Shown here piece after piece: positions 42,149 through 51,680 of a stretch of 64,000 bases of DNA (position 1 is its first letter; each line of letters begins with the position of its first letter). This DNA comes from Microbacterium sp. APC 3901 (GTDB taxonomy: Bacteria; Actinomycetota; Actinomycetes; Actinomycetales; Microbacteriaceae): positions 62,001 through 126,000 of the forward strand of contig NZ_JASDCU010000010.1 in assembly GCF_030407765.1 (NCBI RefSeq), given 5' to 3'. The notes beneath the pieces are model-generated. The model saw only the letters and a list, made by a program, of their open reading frames with translations, was not told the origin of the DNA and did no database searches. The position numbers and the translations under genes were made by a program.

Positions 42149-42178
42149 TTCTCCGAGGCCCGGCCGACGGAGGTGCGC

Positions 42179-43198
42179 ATGGCGAACGTCGGCTCCGACA
42201 AGCCCAACATCCGTCAGGTGGCGACCATCGCCGGCGTCTCGCACATGACGGTGTCGCGTGTTCTCAACGATCATCCGAACATCAAGCCCGACACCAGGCG
42301 CCGAGTCCTCGAGGCGATCGAGGAGCTCGACTACCGCCCGAACCTCGTCGCCAGGGCGCTCGCCACCCAGCGCACCCGGCGCATCGGCGTGATCGTCGAG
42401 AGCGCGGTGGCGCACGGTCCGACCAGCATCCTGCGGGCCGTCGAGCTGTCGGCCCGTGCCACCGGATACTCGGTCACACCGATCGCGCTGCACGAGGGCG
42501 ATGCGCTGTCTCCGCAGGAGGCGGTCGACCATCTCGTGACGCAGGGGGTCGATGCGCTGTGTGTGATCGCGCCCCGTTCGTCGTCGGTGGCTGCGCTGCG
42601 GCGCATCGCGATCACGGTGCCCATGCTCGTCGTCAAAGCCGACGCGGACCCGACCTTCCTCACCGTCTCGATCGACCAGCACGCCGGCACGACGTCGGTC
42701 GTCGATCACCTCGTGGCGCTCGGGCACCGCGACATCCTGCACCTCTCCGGCCCGCTGGACTGGCTCGACGCGCGAGCGAGGGAGCGCGCGTTCCATACGA
42801 GGGCCAAGTCGTGGGGCATCCGTGAGCGGCCGATCGTCGTCGGAGACTGGTCCGCCGACTTCGCCTACGACTTCGCGAAGGGCCTCACCAGGCTGCCGGA
42901 CTACACGGCGATCTTCGCCGCGAACGACGACATGGCGATGGGGCTGATCCACGGTCTGCACGACAGGGGCTTCGAGGTGCCGAAGGACCTCAGCGTGGTG
43001 GGGTTCGACGACATCCCGCTCGCACGCCACTTCATCCCTCCGCTCACGACGGTGCGGCAGGACTTCGGGGCGCTGGGCGTCGCGGTGGTCGAGATGCTGC
43101 GCGCGGCGATCGAGGGCCGTGACATCCCGGCGCTCACCCGAATCCCGACCGAGCTCGTCGCTCGCGGCTCGTCGGCTGCACCCAGGGAGGTGCGATGA
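42179..43198 (+). CDS. LacI-family regulator of the furanose importer
   Basis: A 339-residue LacI/GalR protein with 'VATIAGVSHMTVSRVLNDHP' as the helix-turn-helix (recognition residues His-Met). GGAGG lies six bases before the ATG at 42179; upstream frame is a shadow of the oxidase gene. It overlaps the following ATPase gene by four bases. Its sugar domain closely resembles that of the LacI at 58550, so the two may sense the same arabinose-derived ligand. Confidence 0.85.
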   Translation: MANVGSDKPNIRQVATIAGVSHMTVSRVLNDHPNIKPDTRRRVLEAIEELDYRPNLVARALATQRTRRIGVIVESAVAHGPTSILRAVELSARATGYSVTPIALHEGDALSPQEAVDHLVTQGVDALCVIAPRSSSVAALRRIAITVPMLVVKADADPTFLTVSIDQHAGTTSVVDHLVALGHRDILHLSGPLDWLDARARERAFHTRAKSWGIRERPIVVGDWSADFAYDFAKGLTRLPDYTAIFAANDDMAMGLIHGLHDRGFEVPKDLSVVGFDDIPLARHFIPPLTTVRQDFGALGVAVVEMLRAAIEGRDIPALTRIPTELVARGSSAAPREVR

Positions 43199-44742
43199 CA
43201 CCCGACCGTGGTCCCGAGCCGGTGGTGCGGCTCGAGGGCATCACGGTCGAGTTCCCCGGCGTGCGCGCACTCGACGGCGTCGACTTCCGCCTGTTCCCCG
43301 GTGAGGTGCATGCTGTGATGGGCGAGAACGCCGCGGGCAAGTCGACGCTCGTCGCGGTGATCACCGGCACGCTCCCTCCCGACGAGGGCGTGGTCTGCGT
43401 CGACGGCGAGCCGCGTCGCTTCTCGGGAGTCGCCGACAGCCGGGCAGCCGGCATCGCGACGGTGTTCCAGGAGGCGCAGCTGAGCCCCAACCTCAGCGTG
43501 GCGGAGAACGTGATGCTCGGGCGAGAGCGACGGGGCCGGTTCGGCATCGACTGGCGACGCACCAGAGCGGATGCCGCCGAGGCGCTGGCGAGACTGGGGC
43601 TCGACGACCTCGACCCGAAGACGCCGCTGTCGATGCTGACGCCGGCGCAGAAGCAGCTGGTCGCACTCGCTCGCGCGGTCGTCGACGACCCCCGGGTGCT
43701 GATCCTCGACGAACCCACCTCGAGCCTCGACGTCGCCGAGGTCGCCACTCTGATGCGGGTCATCCGGGGCCTGCGGCAACGGGGGGTCGCGATCCTGTTC
43801 ATCTCGCACTTCCTCGAGCAGGCCTTCGCGATCAGCGACCGCATGACGGTCCTGCGGGGTGGGCGCCGCGTGGGCGAGTACGCGACGCGCGACCTCGACC
43901 GAGCCGATCTGATCTCGAAGATGCTCGGCAAGGACATCGACAGCTTGAGAGCACTCGGTTCCGAGCGCAAGGCTCACCACTACGCGTACGACGGAGAGCC
44001 GGCGATGCAGGCGTCCGGTGTCGGTCGACGCGGCGAGCTGGAGCGGATGGACGTCGAGATCCAGAGGGGTGAGATCGTGGGGCTCGCCGGCCTCCGCGGT
44101 TCCGGACGCACCGAACTCGCGTCGCTGCTCAGCGGTTCGGTGCGCACCGACAGCGGAGAGCTCTGGGTCGACGGGGAACGGGTGCAGCTGCGGAGTCCCT
44201 CGGCCGCACTGCGGCACCGCATCGCGCTGTCGGCTGAGAATCGGGGGACGCAGGGCATCATCGGCGAGCTCACGGCGCGCGAGAACATCATCCTGTCCTT
44301 GCAGGCGCTCCGCGGATGGACTCGTCCCCTCTCGCACGCCGAGTCGAGGGGGCTCGTGGAGACGTACGTCGAGGCGCTGCACCTCGACCCCGCGGACCTC
44401 GACCGTCCGGTCGGCCTCCTGTCGGGGGGAACCCAGCAGAAGGTGCTTCTCGCTCGGGCGCTGGCGGTGCGCCCCCATGTGCTGATCCTCGACGAGCCCA
44501 CCCGAGGGATCGACATCGCGGCGAAGGTCGAGGTGCAACGCCGCATCAGTCAGCTCGCCGGAGACGGCGTCGCCGTCGTGTTCATCTCGTCCGAGCTCGA
44601 AGAGGTCGTGCGGCTGAGCGACCGCATCATCGTGCTGAAGGATCGCGAGAAGATCGGCGAGCTCAGCAACGGTCCGGGCGTGACCGTCGACACGGTGGTC
44701 GAGATGATCGCGGCCGAGCTGAGCCATGCCGCCGAACTGTGA
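43195..44742 (+). CDS. Sugar ABC ATPase with altered Walker A; paralogue of the 46014 gene
   Basis: A 515-residue double-cassette ATPase of the RbsA/YtfR type. Walker A of the first domain reads 'GENAAGKST' (usual GENGAGKST), and its signature is 'LTPAQKQLV'; the second domain has 'LSGGTQQKV' and 'ILDEPTRGIDIA'. It looks about half identical to the product of 46014 by eye, and the 3' ends are nearly the same DNA. No permease follows it directly, so it may share the membrane pair at 47618 and 48682. Translationally coupled to the LacI gene. Confidence 0.85.
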   Translation: MTPDRGPEPVVRLEGITVEFPGVRALDGVDFRLFPGEVHAVMGENAAGKSTLVAVITGTLPPDEGVVCVDGEPRRFSGVADSRAAGIATVFQEAQLSPNLSVAENVMLGRERRGRFGIDWRRTRADAAEALARLGLDDLDPKTPLSMLTPAQKQLVALARAVVDDPRVLILDEPTSSLDVAEVATLMRVIRGLRQRGVAILFISHFLEQAFAISDRMTVLRGGRRVGEYATRDLDRADLISKMLGKDIDSLRALGSERKAHHYAYDGEPAMQASGVGRRGELERMDVEIQRGEIVGLAGLRGSGRTELASLLSGSVRTDSGELWVDGERVQLRSPSAALRHRIALSAENRGTQGIIGELTARENIILSLQALRGWTRPLSHAESRGLVETYVEALHLDPADLDRPVGLLSGGTQQKVLLARALAVRPHVLILDEPTRGIDIAAKVEVQRRISQLAGDGVAVVFISSELEEVVRLSDRIIVLKDREKIGELSNGPGVTVDTVVEMIAAELSHAAEL

Positions 44743-44821
44743 TCGGTAACAATCTCGGATAGGCCCGACAGCCCCGATTTGGTAACGACCTCTTGTGTTC
44801 CTGAAATTGTTCCCGGTAACA
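44738..44821. promoter_or_regulatory. LacI operators upstream of the furanose-binding protein
   Basis: TGTGATCGGTAACA (44738-44751) begins within the last codons of the ATPase gene. TGTTCCCGGTAACA (44808-44821) lies 102 bases before the binding-protein ATG. A weaker TTTGGTAACGA lies at 44778-44788. All share the CGGTAAC or GGTAAC half-site seen at 42135. Confidence 0.6.
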
Positions 44822-44922
44822 TCGCCACAGGACATGCGAAGTCGCTGTCCTGCACTCACGACAGGACCAGGACTGGTCCGCCACCGCCGGAGTGACCACC
44901 GGCATCTCAAAGAGGAGAAACA

Positions 44923-45918
44923 ATGTCCGCGAAGAAGCGCATCCGCGTCGCGTTCGGCCTGGCAGCAGTCGGCGCACTCACCATCGGCCTTGCGGCCTGC
45001 TCGACGGGCGACTCGGGCGGCGACGGGGGCGGTTCGGAGGAGATCACGACCGTCGGCTTCGTGGCCGTCGGTCCCGAAGGCGCCTGGCGCGAGGCGAACG
45101 AGTCGAACATCCAGGACACCTTCACGGAGGAAGCCGGATACGAGCTCAAGTACGCCCCCGCCACGAACCTCGACCAGAAGTCGCAGATCGACGCCTTCAC
45201 GTCGTTCGTCGATGAGGGCGTCGACGTCATCCTGCTGTCGGCCACCGAGGCCTCCGGCTGGGAGGACTCGCTCAAGCGCGCGCAGGAGGCGGAGATCCCC
45301 GTCATCCTGCTCGACCGCGGTATCGAGCCCGACGACGACAGCCTCTACGTCACGCGCATCGCCCCCGACAATGTCGAGGTCGCCAAGGAGGTCGGCACCT
45401 GGGCTGCGGCCACGTTCCCCGACGGCGGCAACTACGTCGTGCTCGAGGGCCCGGCAGGCGTGGGCGTCGTGAACGAGCGCAACACGGGCTTCGACGAGGG
45501 CCTCGGCGACTCGTCGCTCACGAAGCTCGACGCGCAGACGGCGAACTGGTCTGCCGAAGAGGGCAAGAGCGTCTTCGAGACGATGCTGAAGTCATCGAAC
45601 AACGACATCCAGCTCGTGTTCGCCCAGAACGACGAGATGGGTCTCGGTGCCGCTCAGGCCGCCGAGGAGGCCGGCCTCGTCGTCGGTGAGGACGTGAAGA
45701 TCGCCACGATCGACGGCACGAAGAACGCCATGCAGGCGCTCGCCGACGGTCAGCTCAGCTACGTGCACGAGTACAACCCGCTGTTCGGTGAGACCGCGCT
45801 CGAGGTCGTCGAGAAGACCCTCGCGGGCGAAGAGGTCGACTCGTACATCGTCGTGCCCAGCGAGGCGTTCGACTCCGCCGAGGCGGCGCAGGCCGTGCTC
45901 GCCGACCGCAAGTACTGA
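44923..45918 (+). CDS. Furanose-binding lipoprotein, YtfQ-like
   Basis: A 331-residue periplasmic-binding-protein homologue with a lipoprotein signal ('IGLAAC') and an acidic-glycine linker. 'GFVAVGPEGAWREANESNIQDTF' and the ordered motifs 'ILLSATEASGWED' and 'EYNPLFGETALEVVEK' match YtfQ, which binds galactofuranose; arabinofuranose is an equally good guess here. AGAGGAG precedes the ATG. Followed by a stem-loop and the ATPase and permease genes. Confidence 0.88.
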   Translation: MSAKKRIRVAFGLAAVGALTIGLAACSTGDSGGDGGGSEEITTVGFVAVGPEGAWREANESNIQDTFTEEAGYELKYAPATNLDQKSQIDAFTSFVDEGVDVILLSATEASGWEDSLKRAQEAEIPVILLDRGIEPDDDSLYVTRIAPDNVEVAKEVGTWAAATFPDGGNYVVLEGPAGVGVVNERNTGFDEGLGDSSLTKLDAQTANWSAEEGKSVFETMLKSSNNDIQLVFAQNDEMGLGAAQAAEEAGLVVGEDVKIATIDGTKNAMQALADGQLSYVHEYNPLFGETALEVVEKTLAGEEVDSYIVVPSEAFDSAEAAQAVLADRKY

Positions 45919-45955
45919 CCGAGCACCGAACCCGACGCCGGAGTGATCCGGCAGC

Positions 45956-45994
45956 GAGCCCGGGTGGGGCAGGAGCACTGCGCCACCCGGGCTC
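45956..45994 (+). terminator. Stem-loop between binding protein and ATPase genes
   Basis: GAGCCCGGGTGG (45956-45967) pairs perfectly with CCACCCGGGCTC (45983-45994), a 12-base stem with a 15-base loop and no T-run. It probably trims or stabilises the upstream transcript so that binding protein is made in excess over ATPase and permeases. Confidence 0.65.
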
Positions 45995-46013
45995 TGCGGA
46001 CGGAGAGACAGCG

Positions 46014-47621
46014 ATGAACGAAGCACTGCCCATCGTCGAGATGCGCGGGATCTCTATCGAGTTCCCGGGCGTGAAAGCCCTCGACGGAGTCGACTTCCGG
46101 CTGTTCCAGGGCGAGGTACACGCGCTCATGGGAGAGAACGGCGCCGGGAAGTCGACCCTGATCAAAGCACTGACCGGTGTCTACCGGATCGACTCCGGGT
46201 CGATCGTCGTCGCAGGGCAGGAGCGCAGCTTCGGCGGCGCCGGCGACGCGCAGGATGCCGGGATCTCCACGGTCTACCAGGAGGTCAATCTCGCCCCGAA
46301 CCTCTCGATCGGCGAGAACGTGATGCTCGGACACGAGTCTCGCGGAGTCTTCGGCATCAACTGGACGGCCACGCACCGAGCGGCGACAGAGGCCCTCGAA
46401 CGGCTCGGTCTCGGCCACCTCGACACCCGCAAGCCGCTGTCGACGCTCTCGATCGCGCTGCAGCAGCTCGTCGCCATCAGTCGCGCGATGGCGATCAAAG
46501 CCAAGGTGCTCATCCTCGACGAGCCGACCTCCAGCCTCGATGCCGCCGAGGTCGAGGGCCTGTTCACCGTGATCCGGGCTCTGCGCGACCAGGGGGTCGC
46601 GATCCTCTTCGTCTCGCACTTCCTCGATCAGGTCTACGCGATCAGCGACCGACTGACGGTGCTGCGCAACGGCCAGTACGAGGGCGAGTACCTCACCCGT
46701 GACCTCGACCGCCATGCCCTCATCTCGAAGATGATCGGCAAGGACTTCGACGCGCTCACGTCGCTCGGGGGCAACCGCCGCCGCGCACCGCGCGACGCCA
46801 ACGAGAAGCCGCTGCTCGCGGCATCCGGAATCGCGCGACGAGGCGCAGTCGAGGCGACCGACCTCGACATCCGCCCCGGCGAGGTGATCGGCTTCGCCGG
46901 TCTGCTGGGCTCCGGGCGCACCGAGCTCGCCCGGCTGCTGTATGGAGCGGATCGCCCCGACGAGGGGACCATCGAACTGCACGGACGCCGGGTCGACCTC
47001 CGATCGCCGGCAGACGCGCTGCCTCGCCGAATCGCCTTCTCGACCGAGAACCGCCGTGATGAGGGGATCATCGGAGACCTGACCGTGCGCGAGAACATCA
47101 TCCTCGCGGTGCAGGCGGAGCGCGGCTGGGCGCGGCCCATGAGCCGCAAAGAGCAGGATGCGATCGTCGACCGCTACATCGAGCAGTTCCACGTCCGCCC
47201 AGCCGACCCCGACCGGATGATCAAGAACCTCTCCGGCGGCAACCAGCAGAAGGTGCTGCTCGGGCGCTGGCTCGCCACGCAGCCCGAGCTGCTGATCCTC
47301 GACGAGCCGACCCGTGGCATCGACGTGGGTGCGAAGGCCGAGATCCAGGAGGCGGTGGCCGAGCTCGCCGAAGACGGCGTCGCCGTGGTGTTCATCTCGT
47401 CCGAGCTCGAAGAGGTCGTGCGTCTCTCCGAGCGGATCATCGTGCTGAAGGATCACCGCAAGATCGGAGAGATCCAGAACGGCCCCGATGTCACCGCGCA
47501 GGTGATCGTCGAGGTGATCGCCGCTCACGGAGTGGAGGCAGCGGCCGAGACGCTCGACGACACCGACGGCGCCGTGCCCGATAGCATCGCTCCCACGACC
47601 GACAAGGAGGCAGCGCGATGA
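46014..47621 (+). CDS. Furanose ABC importer ATPase, YtfR-like
   Basis: A 535-residue protein with two ABC cassettes: Walker A 'GENGAGKST', Walker B 'VLILDEPTSSLD', and in the second half 'LSGGNQQKV' and 'LILDEPTRGID'. All expected residues are present, unlike its paralogue at 43195. The C-terminal 30 residues are a low-complexity acidic tail. It energises the two permeases that follow; it overlaps the first by four bases. Confidence 0.92.
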   Translation: MNEALPIVEMRGISIEFPGVKALDGVDFRLFQGEVHALMGENGAGKSTLIKALTGVYRIDSGSIVVAGQERSFGGAGDAQDAGISTVYQEVNLAPNLSIGENVMLGHESRGVFGINWTATHRAATEALERLGLGHLDTRKPLSTLSIALQQLVAISRAMAIKAKVLILDEPTSSLDAAEVEGLFTVIRALRDQGVAILFVSHFLDQVYAISDRLTVLRNGQYEGEYLTRDLDRHALISKMIGKDFDALTSLGGNRRRAPRDANEKPLLAASGIARRGAVEATDLDIRPGEVIGFAGLLGSGRTELARLLYGADRPDEGTIELHGRRVDLRSPADALPRRIAFSTENRRDEGIIGDLTVRENIILAVQAERGWARPMSRKEQDAIVDRYIEQFHVRPADPDRMIKNLSGGNQQKVLLGRWLATQPELLILDEPTRGIDVGAKAEIQEAVAELAEDGVAVVFISSELEEVVRLSERIIVLKDHRKIGEIQNGPDVTAQVIVEVIAAHGVEAAAETLDDTDGAVPDSIAPTTDKEAAR

Positions 47622-48685
47622 CCGCGTCAGCCGGCACCACCATCTGGCGGGATCTGATCCACAAGCCGTTCTTCTGGGGCATCATCGCGATCCTCGCGCT
47701 GCTCGCCCTGAACGTGATCAAGGACCCGACCTACCTCGCGCTCTCGATCAACCCCAACAACGGCAACCTCGTCGGCAACCTGATCGACATCCTGCGCCAG
47801 GCGGCGCCGATCATGATGATCGCTATCGGGATGTCCCTCGTGATCGCCACCGGCGGCATCGATCTCTCGGTCGGCTCGCTGATGGCCGTCGCCGGGGCCG
47901 TCTCGATGGAGTTCCTCAGCGCCGCGGGCGACTCGTTCGGTGCGGCGCTCGCCGCGGTCGGACTCGCGCTGGTCATCACCGGCATCCTCGGGGCGGTCAA
48001 CGGTCTGCTCGTCGCCTATGTCGGGTTGCAGCCGTTCATCGCGACACTCGTGCTCATGCTCGCGGGCCGCGGCATCGCCAAGGTGATCACCGGCGGGCAG
48101 AACACCACCGCGTCGAACGATGCATTCCGGTGGATCGCGAACGGCTTCGTGATCGGCATCCCGGTGGTGTTCATCCTCGCCGTGCTCATCGTGATCGCCG
48201 TCGGCTGGGTCGTCAGGCGCAGTGCGCTGGGGCTCATGATCGAGGCGATCGGCATCAACCCCCGGGCCAGTCGCATGGCGGGCATCAAGCCGAAGGGCCT
48301 GCTGCTCACGGCGTACATCATGAGCGGCCTGCTCGCGGGAATCGCGGGGATCATGTCGGTCGGCAGCGTGATGACCGTCGACATCTCGCGCACCGGATAC
48401 CAACTCGAGCTCGATGCGATCCTCGCGGTCGTCATCGGCGGCGCATCTCTGGCCGGCGGCAAGTTCTCGCTCAGCGGCGCGTTCGTCGGAGCGCTCCTCA
48501 TCGCCACCCTCGACAAGACCGTGCTGTATCTCGGTGTCTCGTCGTCGGCGACCCCGGCGTTCAAGGCCATCGTCATCGTCGCTCTGTGCCTGCTGCAGTC
48601 GCAGCGGGTGCGCAGCTGGTTCCGCTCACGTCGCAAGGCTCGACCGGTCGAGCAGATCATCGCCAAGGAAGAGGTGTCCGCATGA
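47618..48685 (+). CDS. Furanose ABC importer permease, YtfT-like
   Basis: A 355-residue membrane protein of the RbsC/AraH family, about ten helices, with 'IATGGIDLSVGSLMAVAG' and 'ASLAGGKFSLSGAFVGALL'. It pairs with the next permease to form a heterodimeric channel, as in the YtfQRT-YjfF system. Overlaps neighbouring genes by four bases on each side. Confidence 0.9.
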   Translation: MTASAGTTIWRDLIHKPFFWGIIAILALLALNVIKDPTYLALSINPNNGNLVGNLIDILRQAAPIMMIAIGMSLVIATGGIDLSVGSLMAVAGAVSMEFLSAAGDSFGAALAAVGLALVITGILGAVNGLLVAYVGLQPFIATLVLMLAGRGIAKVITGGQNTTASNDAFRWIANGFVIGIPVVFILAVLIVIAVGWVVRRSALGLMIEAIGINPRASRMAGIKPKGLLLTAYIMSGLLAGIAGIMSVGSVMTVDISRTGYQLELDAILAVVIGGASLAGGKFSLSGAFVGALLIATLDKTVLYLGVSSSATPAFKAIVIVALCLLQSQRVRSWFRSRRKARPVEQIIAKEEVSA

Positions 48686-49719
48686 GCATCGCGACCGCCA
48701 CCCGCGCCCCGCAGGCGACCGAGACCGTCGTCGACCGCGTGCGCCGCATGATCACGGCGAACCCGTCCGTGCTGCCGACGATCGCCTCCGTCGTGATCTT
48801 CGTCGGCATGGTGATCTTCGGGGAGCTGGCCTACGGTCGCATCCTGCAGTTCAACACGCTGTCGAACCTGCTCATCAACAACGCGCACCTCATCGTGCTG
48901 GCCGTCGCGCTGACCTTCGTGATCCTCACCGGCGGCATCGACCTGTCGGTCGGCTCGATCATCGCCGTCTCGTCGGTCGCCGGGGTGATGCTCTCGAATG
49001 CCGGCTGGAACGCATTCGCCGTGATCGTCGCGATGATCGGCATCGGCATGCTCTTCGGCGTCGTCTCGGGGATCCTGATCAGGTACTTCGGTGTGCAACC
49101 GTTCATCGCGACGCTGGCGATGATGTTCCTCGGGCGCGGCCTCGCGTCGCTGCTCAGCACCAAGCCGGAGCGACTCGGCGAGGAGTCTCCGATCCGGTGG
49201 ATCGGCACGCAGCTGAAGATCATCGACGGTCCCAAGGTCAATGACCTCGTGATCACCCCCGCGGTGCTCGTCGCCGTGATCGTCGTCGCGGCCGCCTTCT
49301 TCGTGCTGCACCGCACCCGCACGGGGCGCACGGTCTATGCGATCGGCGGCTCCGAGAGCTCCGCTCTGCTGATGGGGCTTCCCGTGCAGCGCACCAAGGT
49401 GCTCGTCTATGTGATCAGCGGTGGCCTCGCCGGTCTCGCGGCGGTGCTGTACACCGCACGACTCGGAACCGCGCAGAACATCACCGGCATCGGGTGGGAG
49501 CTCGACGCGATCGCCGCCGCGGTGATCGGCGGCACCGTGCTCACGGGTGCGTACGGCTATGTGCTCGGATCGGTCATCGGTGCGCTGGTGCTCGGGCTCA
49601 TGAACGTGCTGATCACGCGCGACGGAGGCATCCCTCCCGAGATGACCACCATCATCACCGGCGGCATCCTGCTCGTCTTCGTACTGCTGCAGCGGGCGGT
49701 CACCCGAAAACGGGAGTAG
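48682..49719 (+). CDS. Furanose ABC importer permease, YjfF-like
   Basis: A 345-residue RbsC-type permease with about ten helices, 'LTGGIDLSVGSIIAVSSVAG' and 'GTVLTGAYGYVLGSVIGALVLG'. Last gene of the importer operon, ending just before a strong terminator. The ATG at 48682 overlaps the preceding stop by four bases; a longer frame upstream shadows the other permease. Confidence 0.9.
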   Translation: MSIATATRAPQATETVVDRVRRMITANPSVLPTIASVVIFVGMVIFGELAYGRILQFNTLSNLLINNAHLIVLAVALTFVILTGGIDLSVGSIIAVSSVAGVMLSNAGWNAFAVIVAMIGIGMLFGVVSGILIRYFGVQPFIATLAMMFLGRGLASLLSTKPERLGEESPIRWIGTQLKIIDGPKVNDLVITPAVLVAVIVVAAAFFVLHRTRTGRTVYAIGGSESSALLMGLPVQRTKVLVYVISGGLAGLAAVLYTARLGTAQNITGIGWELDAIAAAVIGGTVLTGAYGYVLGSVIGALVLGLMNVLITRDGGIPPEMTTIITGGILLVFVLLQRAVTRKRE

Positions 49720-49740
49720 TTTCACCGGCGACAGCGACGC

Positions 49741-49772
49741 GAAAGGCCCCTCTCCATCGAGAGGGGCCTTTC
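49741..49772. terminator. Bidirectional terminator between importer and GH127 operons
   Basis: GAAAGGCCCCTCTC pairs with GAGAGGGGCCTTTC around CATC. T-rich ends occur on both strands, so it can serve both convergent operons. Confidence 0.85.
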
Positions 49773-49815
49773 TCATCAGAAGACAGCATGTCTTCTGTGC
49801 TCAGGGAGAGAGCCG

Positions 49816-51678
49816 TCACACCGTCGGGATCCACACCCGCATGGTCGACGGACCGCGCCGAGCCCAGTCGTGATAGGCGATCAAGGGCGCCTCGACCGTC
49901 TCGCCGGTCTCGCGGTGGCGCACCGGCAGCACGACGGAACCGCGCTGCTCGATGGGCTCCCCGGCGACGACCACATCGCCGACATCGGCCCTGAGATCGA
50001 TCGACTCGAGCGCCAGCACCTCGGGGCCGCGCTCGATCGCGACGCTGCCGCGCACGGCATCCACCATCGGATGCGGTGACGTGGCCCTCGCCACGATCGG
50101 CAAACTGAGCTCGACGACGTCGCCGGCGCGGTACGCGCGAGCGACCGCGACCGTTCCCCCAGGTGCAGGTGACTCCGTGATCTCGCCTCCGCTGTGCACC
50201 CGAACGACGGCGCCCTCGGCCCACGACGGCACGCGCAGCGCCAGCGTGAACTCGGCATCCTCATCGATCGTGATCCGCACGTCGCCCCCGGCGGGGTAGT
50301 TGGTCGACACGTCGAAAGCCACGATCCGCCCGTCGGGCAGAACGGTCCGCACCGACGACGGCGCGTACTGATGCAGCTGCACGCCGTCGTCATCCGCTGT
50401 GGCGACATATGCGGCGAGGCTCGCGAACGTGCGTGCCACGTTCGGCGGGCAGCACGACACCTCGAACCACGGGGCGCGCAGCGATGACGAGGCGCGCGGC
50501 GACGTGGCATCCGGATCCGCCGGCGTTCCCGGCGTGCGCTGATGCAGGGTGTTGGCGTAGAAGAACGAGCGGCCATCCGACCCCGGCGACGTCGCGACCA
50601 CGTTGAACAGGGTGCGCTCGATCAGATCGGCGTACTGCGACTCGCCGGTCGCGAGCAGCAGCCGCCACGAGAACATGATCGAGCCGATGCCGGCGCAGGT
50701 CTCGGAGTAGGCGCGATCCGGCGGCAGCTCCCAGTCGTCTCCGAAGGCCTCGTCCTGATGGTGCGACCCCTGGCCGCCCGTGACATACGTGCGCCGTTCG
50801 ACCGTGCGATCCCACTGCGACCGCAGCGAGGCGAGCAGCGCGTCGTCTGAGAGCTCCGCTGCGACATCGGCCGCCGCCGACGAGAGGTAGTTCGCCCGCA
50901 CGGAGTGCCCGCGCAGTGCCTCCGCCTCACGCACAGACACGTCATCCTGGAAGTAGCTGCGGCCCCACTCGATCTCGCCCAGAGACCCCCGGCCATGCCG
51001 CTCGACGAACAGCGCCGCCTGGTCGATGTAACGCTGCTCGCCGAGAGCGCGCCCGAGTTCTGCGAGACCGACCTCGACCTCGGCGTGCCCGCAGATCGCG
51101 TCGCGCCCGTCCGGGCCGAACTCGAGGCACACGAGTTCCGCAGCGCGGCGCGCGATGTCGATCAGCCCGTCGTCGGCATCCGGCCTCGTTCGCACCCGAG
51201 CGACGGCCGCCTGGAACAGGTGTCCGAGGCAGTAGAGCTCGTGCCCCCACTGCAGCGCCGACCAGCGTTCGCCCTGTCCCTCACGCCCGAACATGGTGTT
51301 GAGGTACCCGTCGGGCTCCTGCGCGGCGGCGACACGGTCGACCACGCGGCGGAATCGCTGCTCGAGGTCGCCTTCGGCCGTGGCATCCGTCCGTCCGATC
51401 TCCCACGCCATCGCCTCGAGGAACTTGTAGATCTCGGAATCCGCGAACTCGCGCCCCCGGCGCCCCTCCGGCAGGGTGCCGGCGGCGGCGAGGTCGAAGT
51501 TCGGCAGCCACCCCTCGGACTCGAGGCGCGACTCGATGTGCGCGAGGGTGGCAGCGCCGTTCACAGTCTGGCGGTCACCCCAGAATCCTCCGGTGATGCG
51601 CACCTCGTCGAGGCCGAGAGGGCGCAGACGGCCGCGGGTGGGAACCACCGGCGCTGCCGGTGCAGTGGTGTCGAACAT
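49816..51678 (-). CDS. Beta-L-arabinofuranosidase, GH127
   Basis: A 620-residue enzyme of the HypBA1 family, which releases beta-linked L-arabinofuranose. The zinc and catalytic set aligns well with HypBA1: acid/base Glu310 in 'HHQDEAFG', Glu326 and Cys328 in 'AYSETCAG', and Cys409-Cys410 in 'SCCPPN', Cys409 being the nucleophile. No signal peptide, so it is cytoplasmic. The ATG at 51678 has AAGGG six bases upstream; an ATG at 51684 overlapping the permease stop is possible. Downstream of its own CUT1 importer. Confidence 0.93.
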   Translation of the reverse strand: MFDTTAPAAPVVPTRGRLRPLGLDEVRITGGFWGDRQTVNGAATLAHIESRLESEGWLPNFDLAAAGTLPEGRRGREFADSEIYKFLEAMAWEIGRTDATAEGDLEQRFRRVVDRVAAAQEPDGYLNTMFGREGQGERWSALQWGHELYCLGHLFQAAVARVRTRPDADDGLIDIARRAAELVCLEFGPDGRDAICGHAEVEVGLAELGRALGEQRYIDQAALFVERHGRGSLGEIEWGRSYFQDDVSVREAEALRGHSVRANYLSSAAADVAAELSDDALLASLRSQWDRTVERRTYVTGGQGSHHQDEAFGDDWELPPDRAYSETCAGIGSIMFSWRLLLATGESQYADLIERTLFNVVATSPGSDGRSFFYANTLHQRTPGTPADPDATSPRASSSLRAPWFEVSCCPPNVARTFASLAAYVATADDDGVQLHQYAPSSVRTVLPDGRIVAFDVSTNYPAGGDVRITIDEDAEFTLALRVPSWAEGAVVRVHSGGEITESPAPGGTVAVARAYRAGDVVELSLPIVARATSPHPMVDAVRGSVAIERGPEVLALESIDLRADVGDVVVAGEPIEQRGSVVLPVRHRETGETVEAPLIAYHDWARRGPSTMRVWIPTV

Positions 51679-51680
51679 GG

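Noticed and set aside
43195..44742. The altered Walker A ATPase as a pseudogene
   Set aside because: The frame is intact over its full length, the catalytic Lys-Ser/Thr of the loop is kept, and both Walker B motifs are present.
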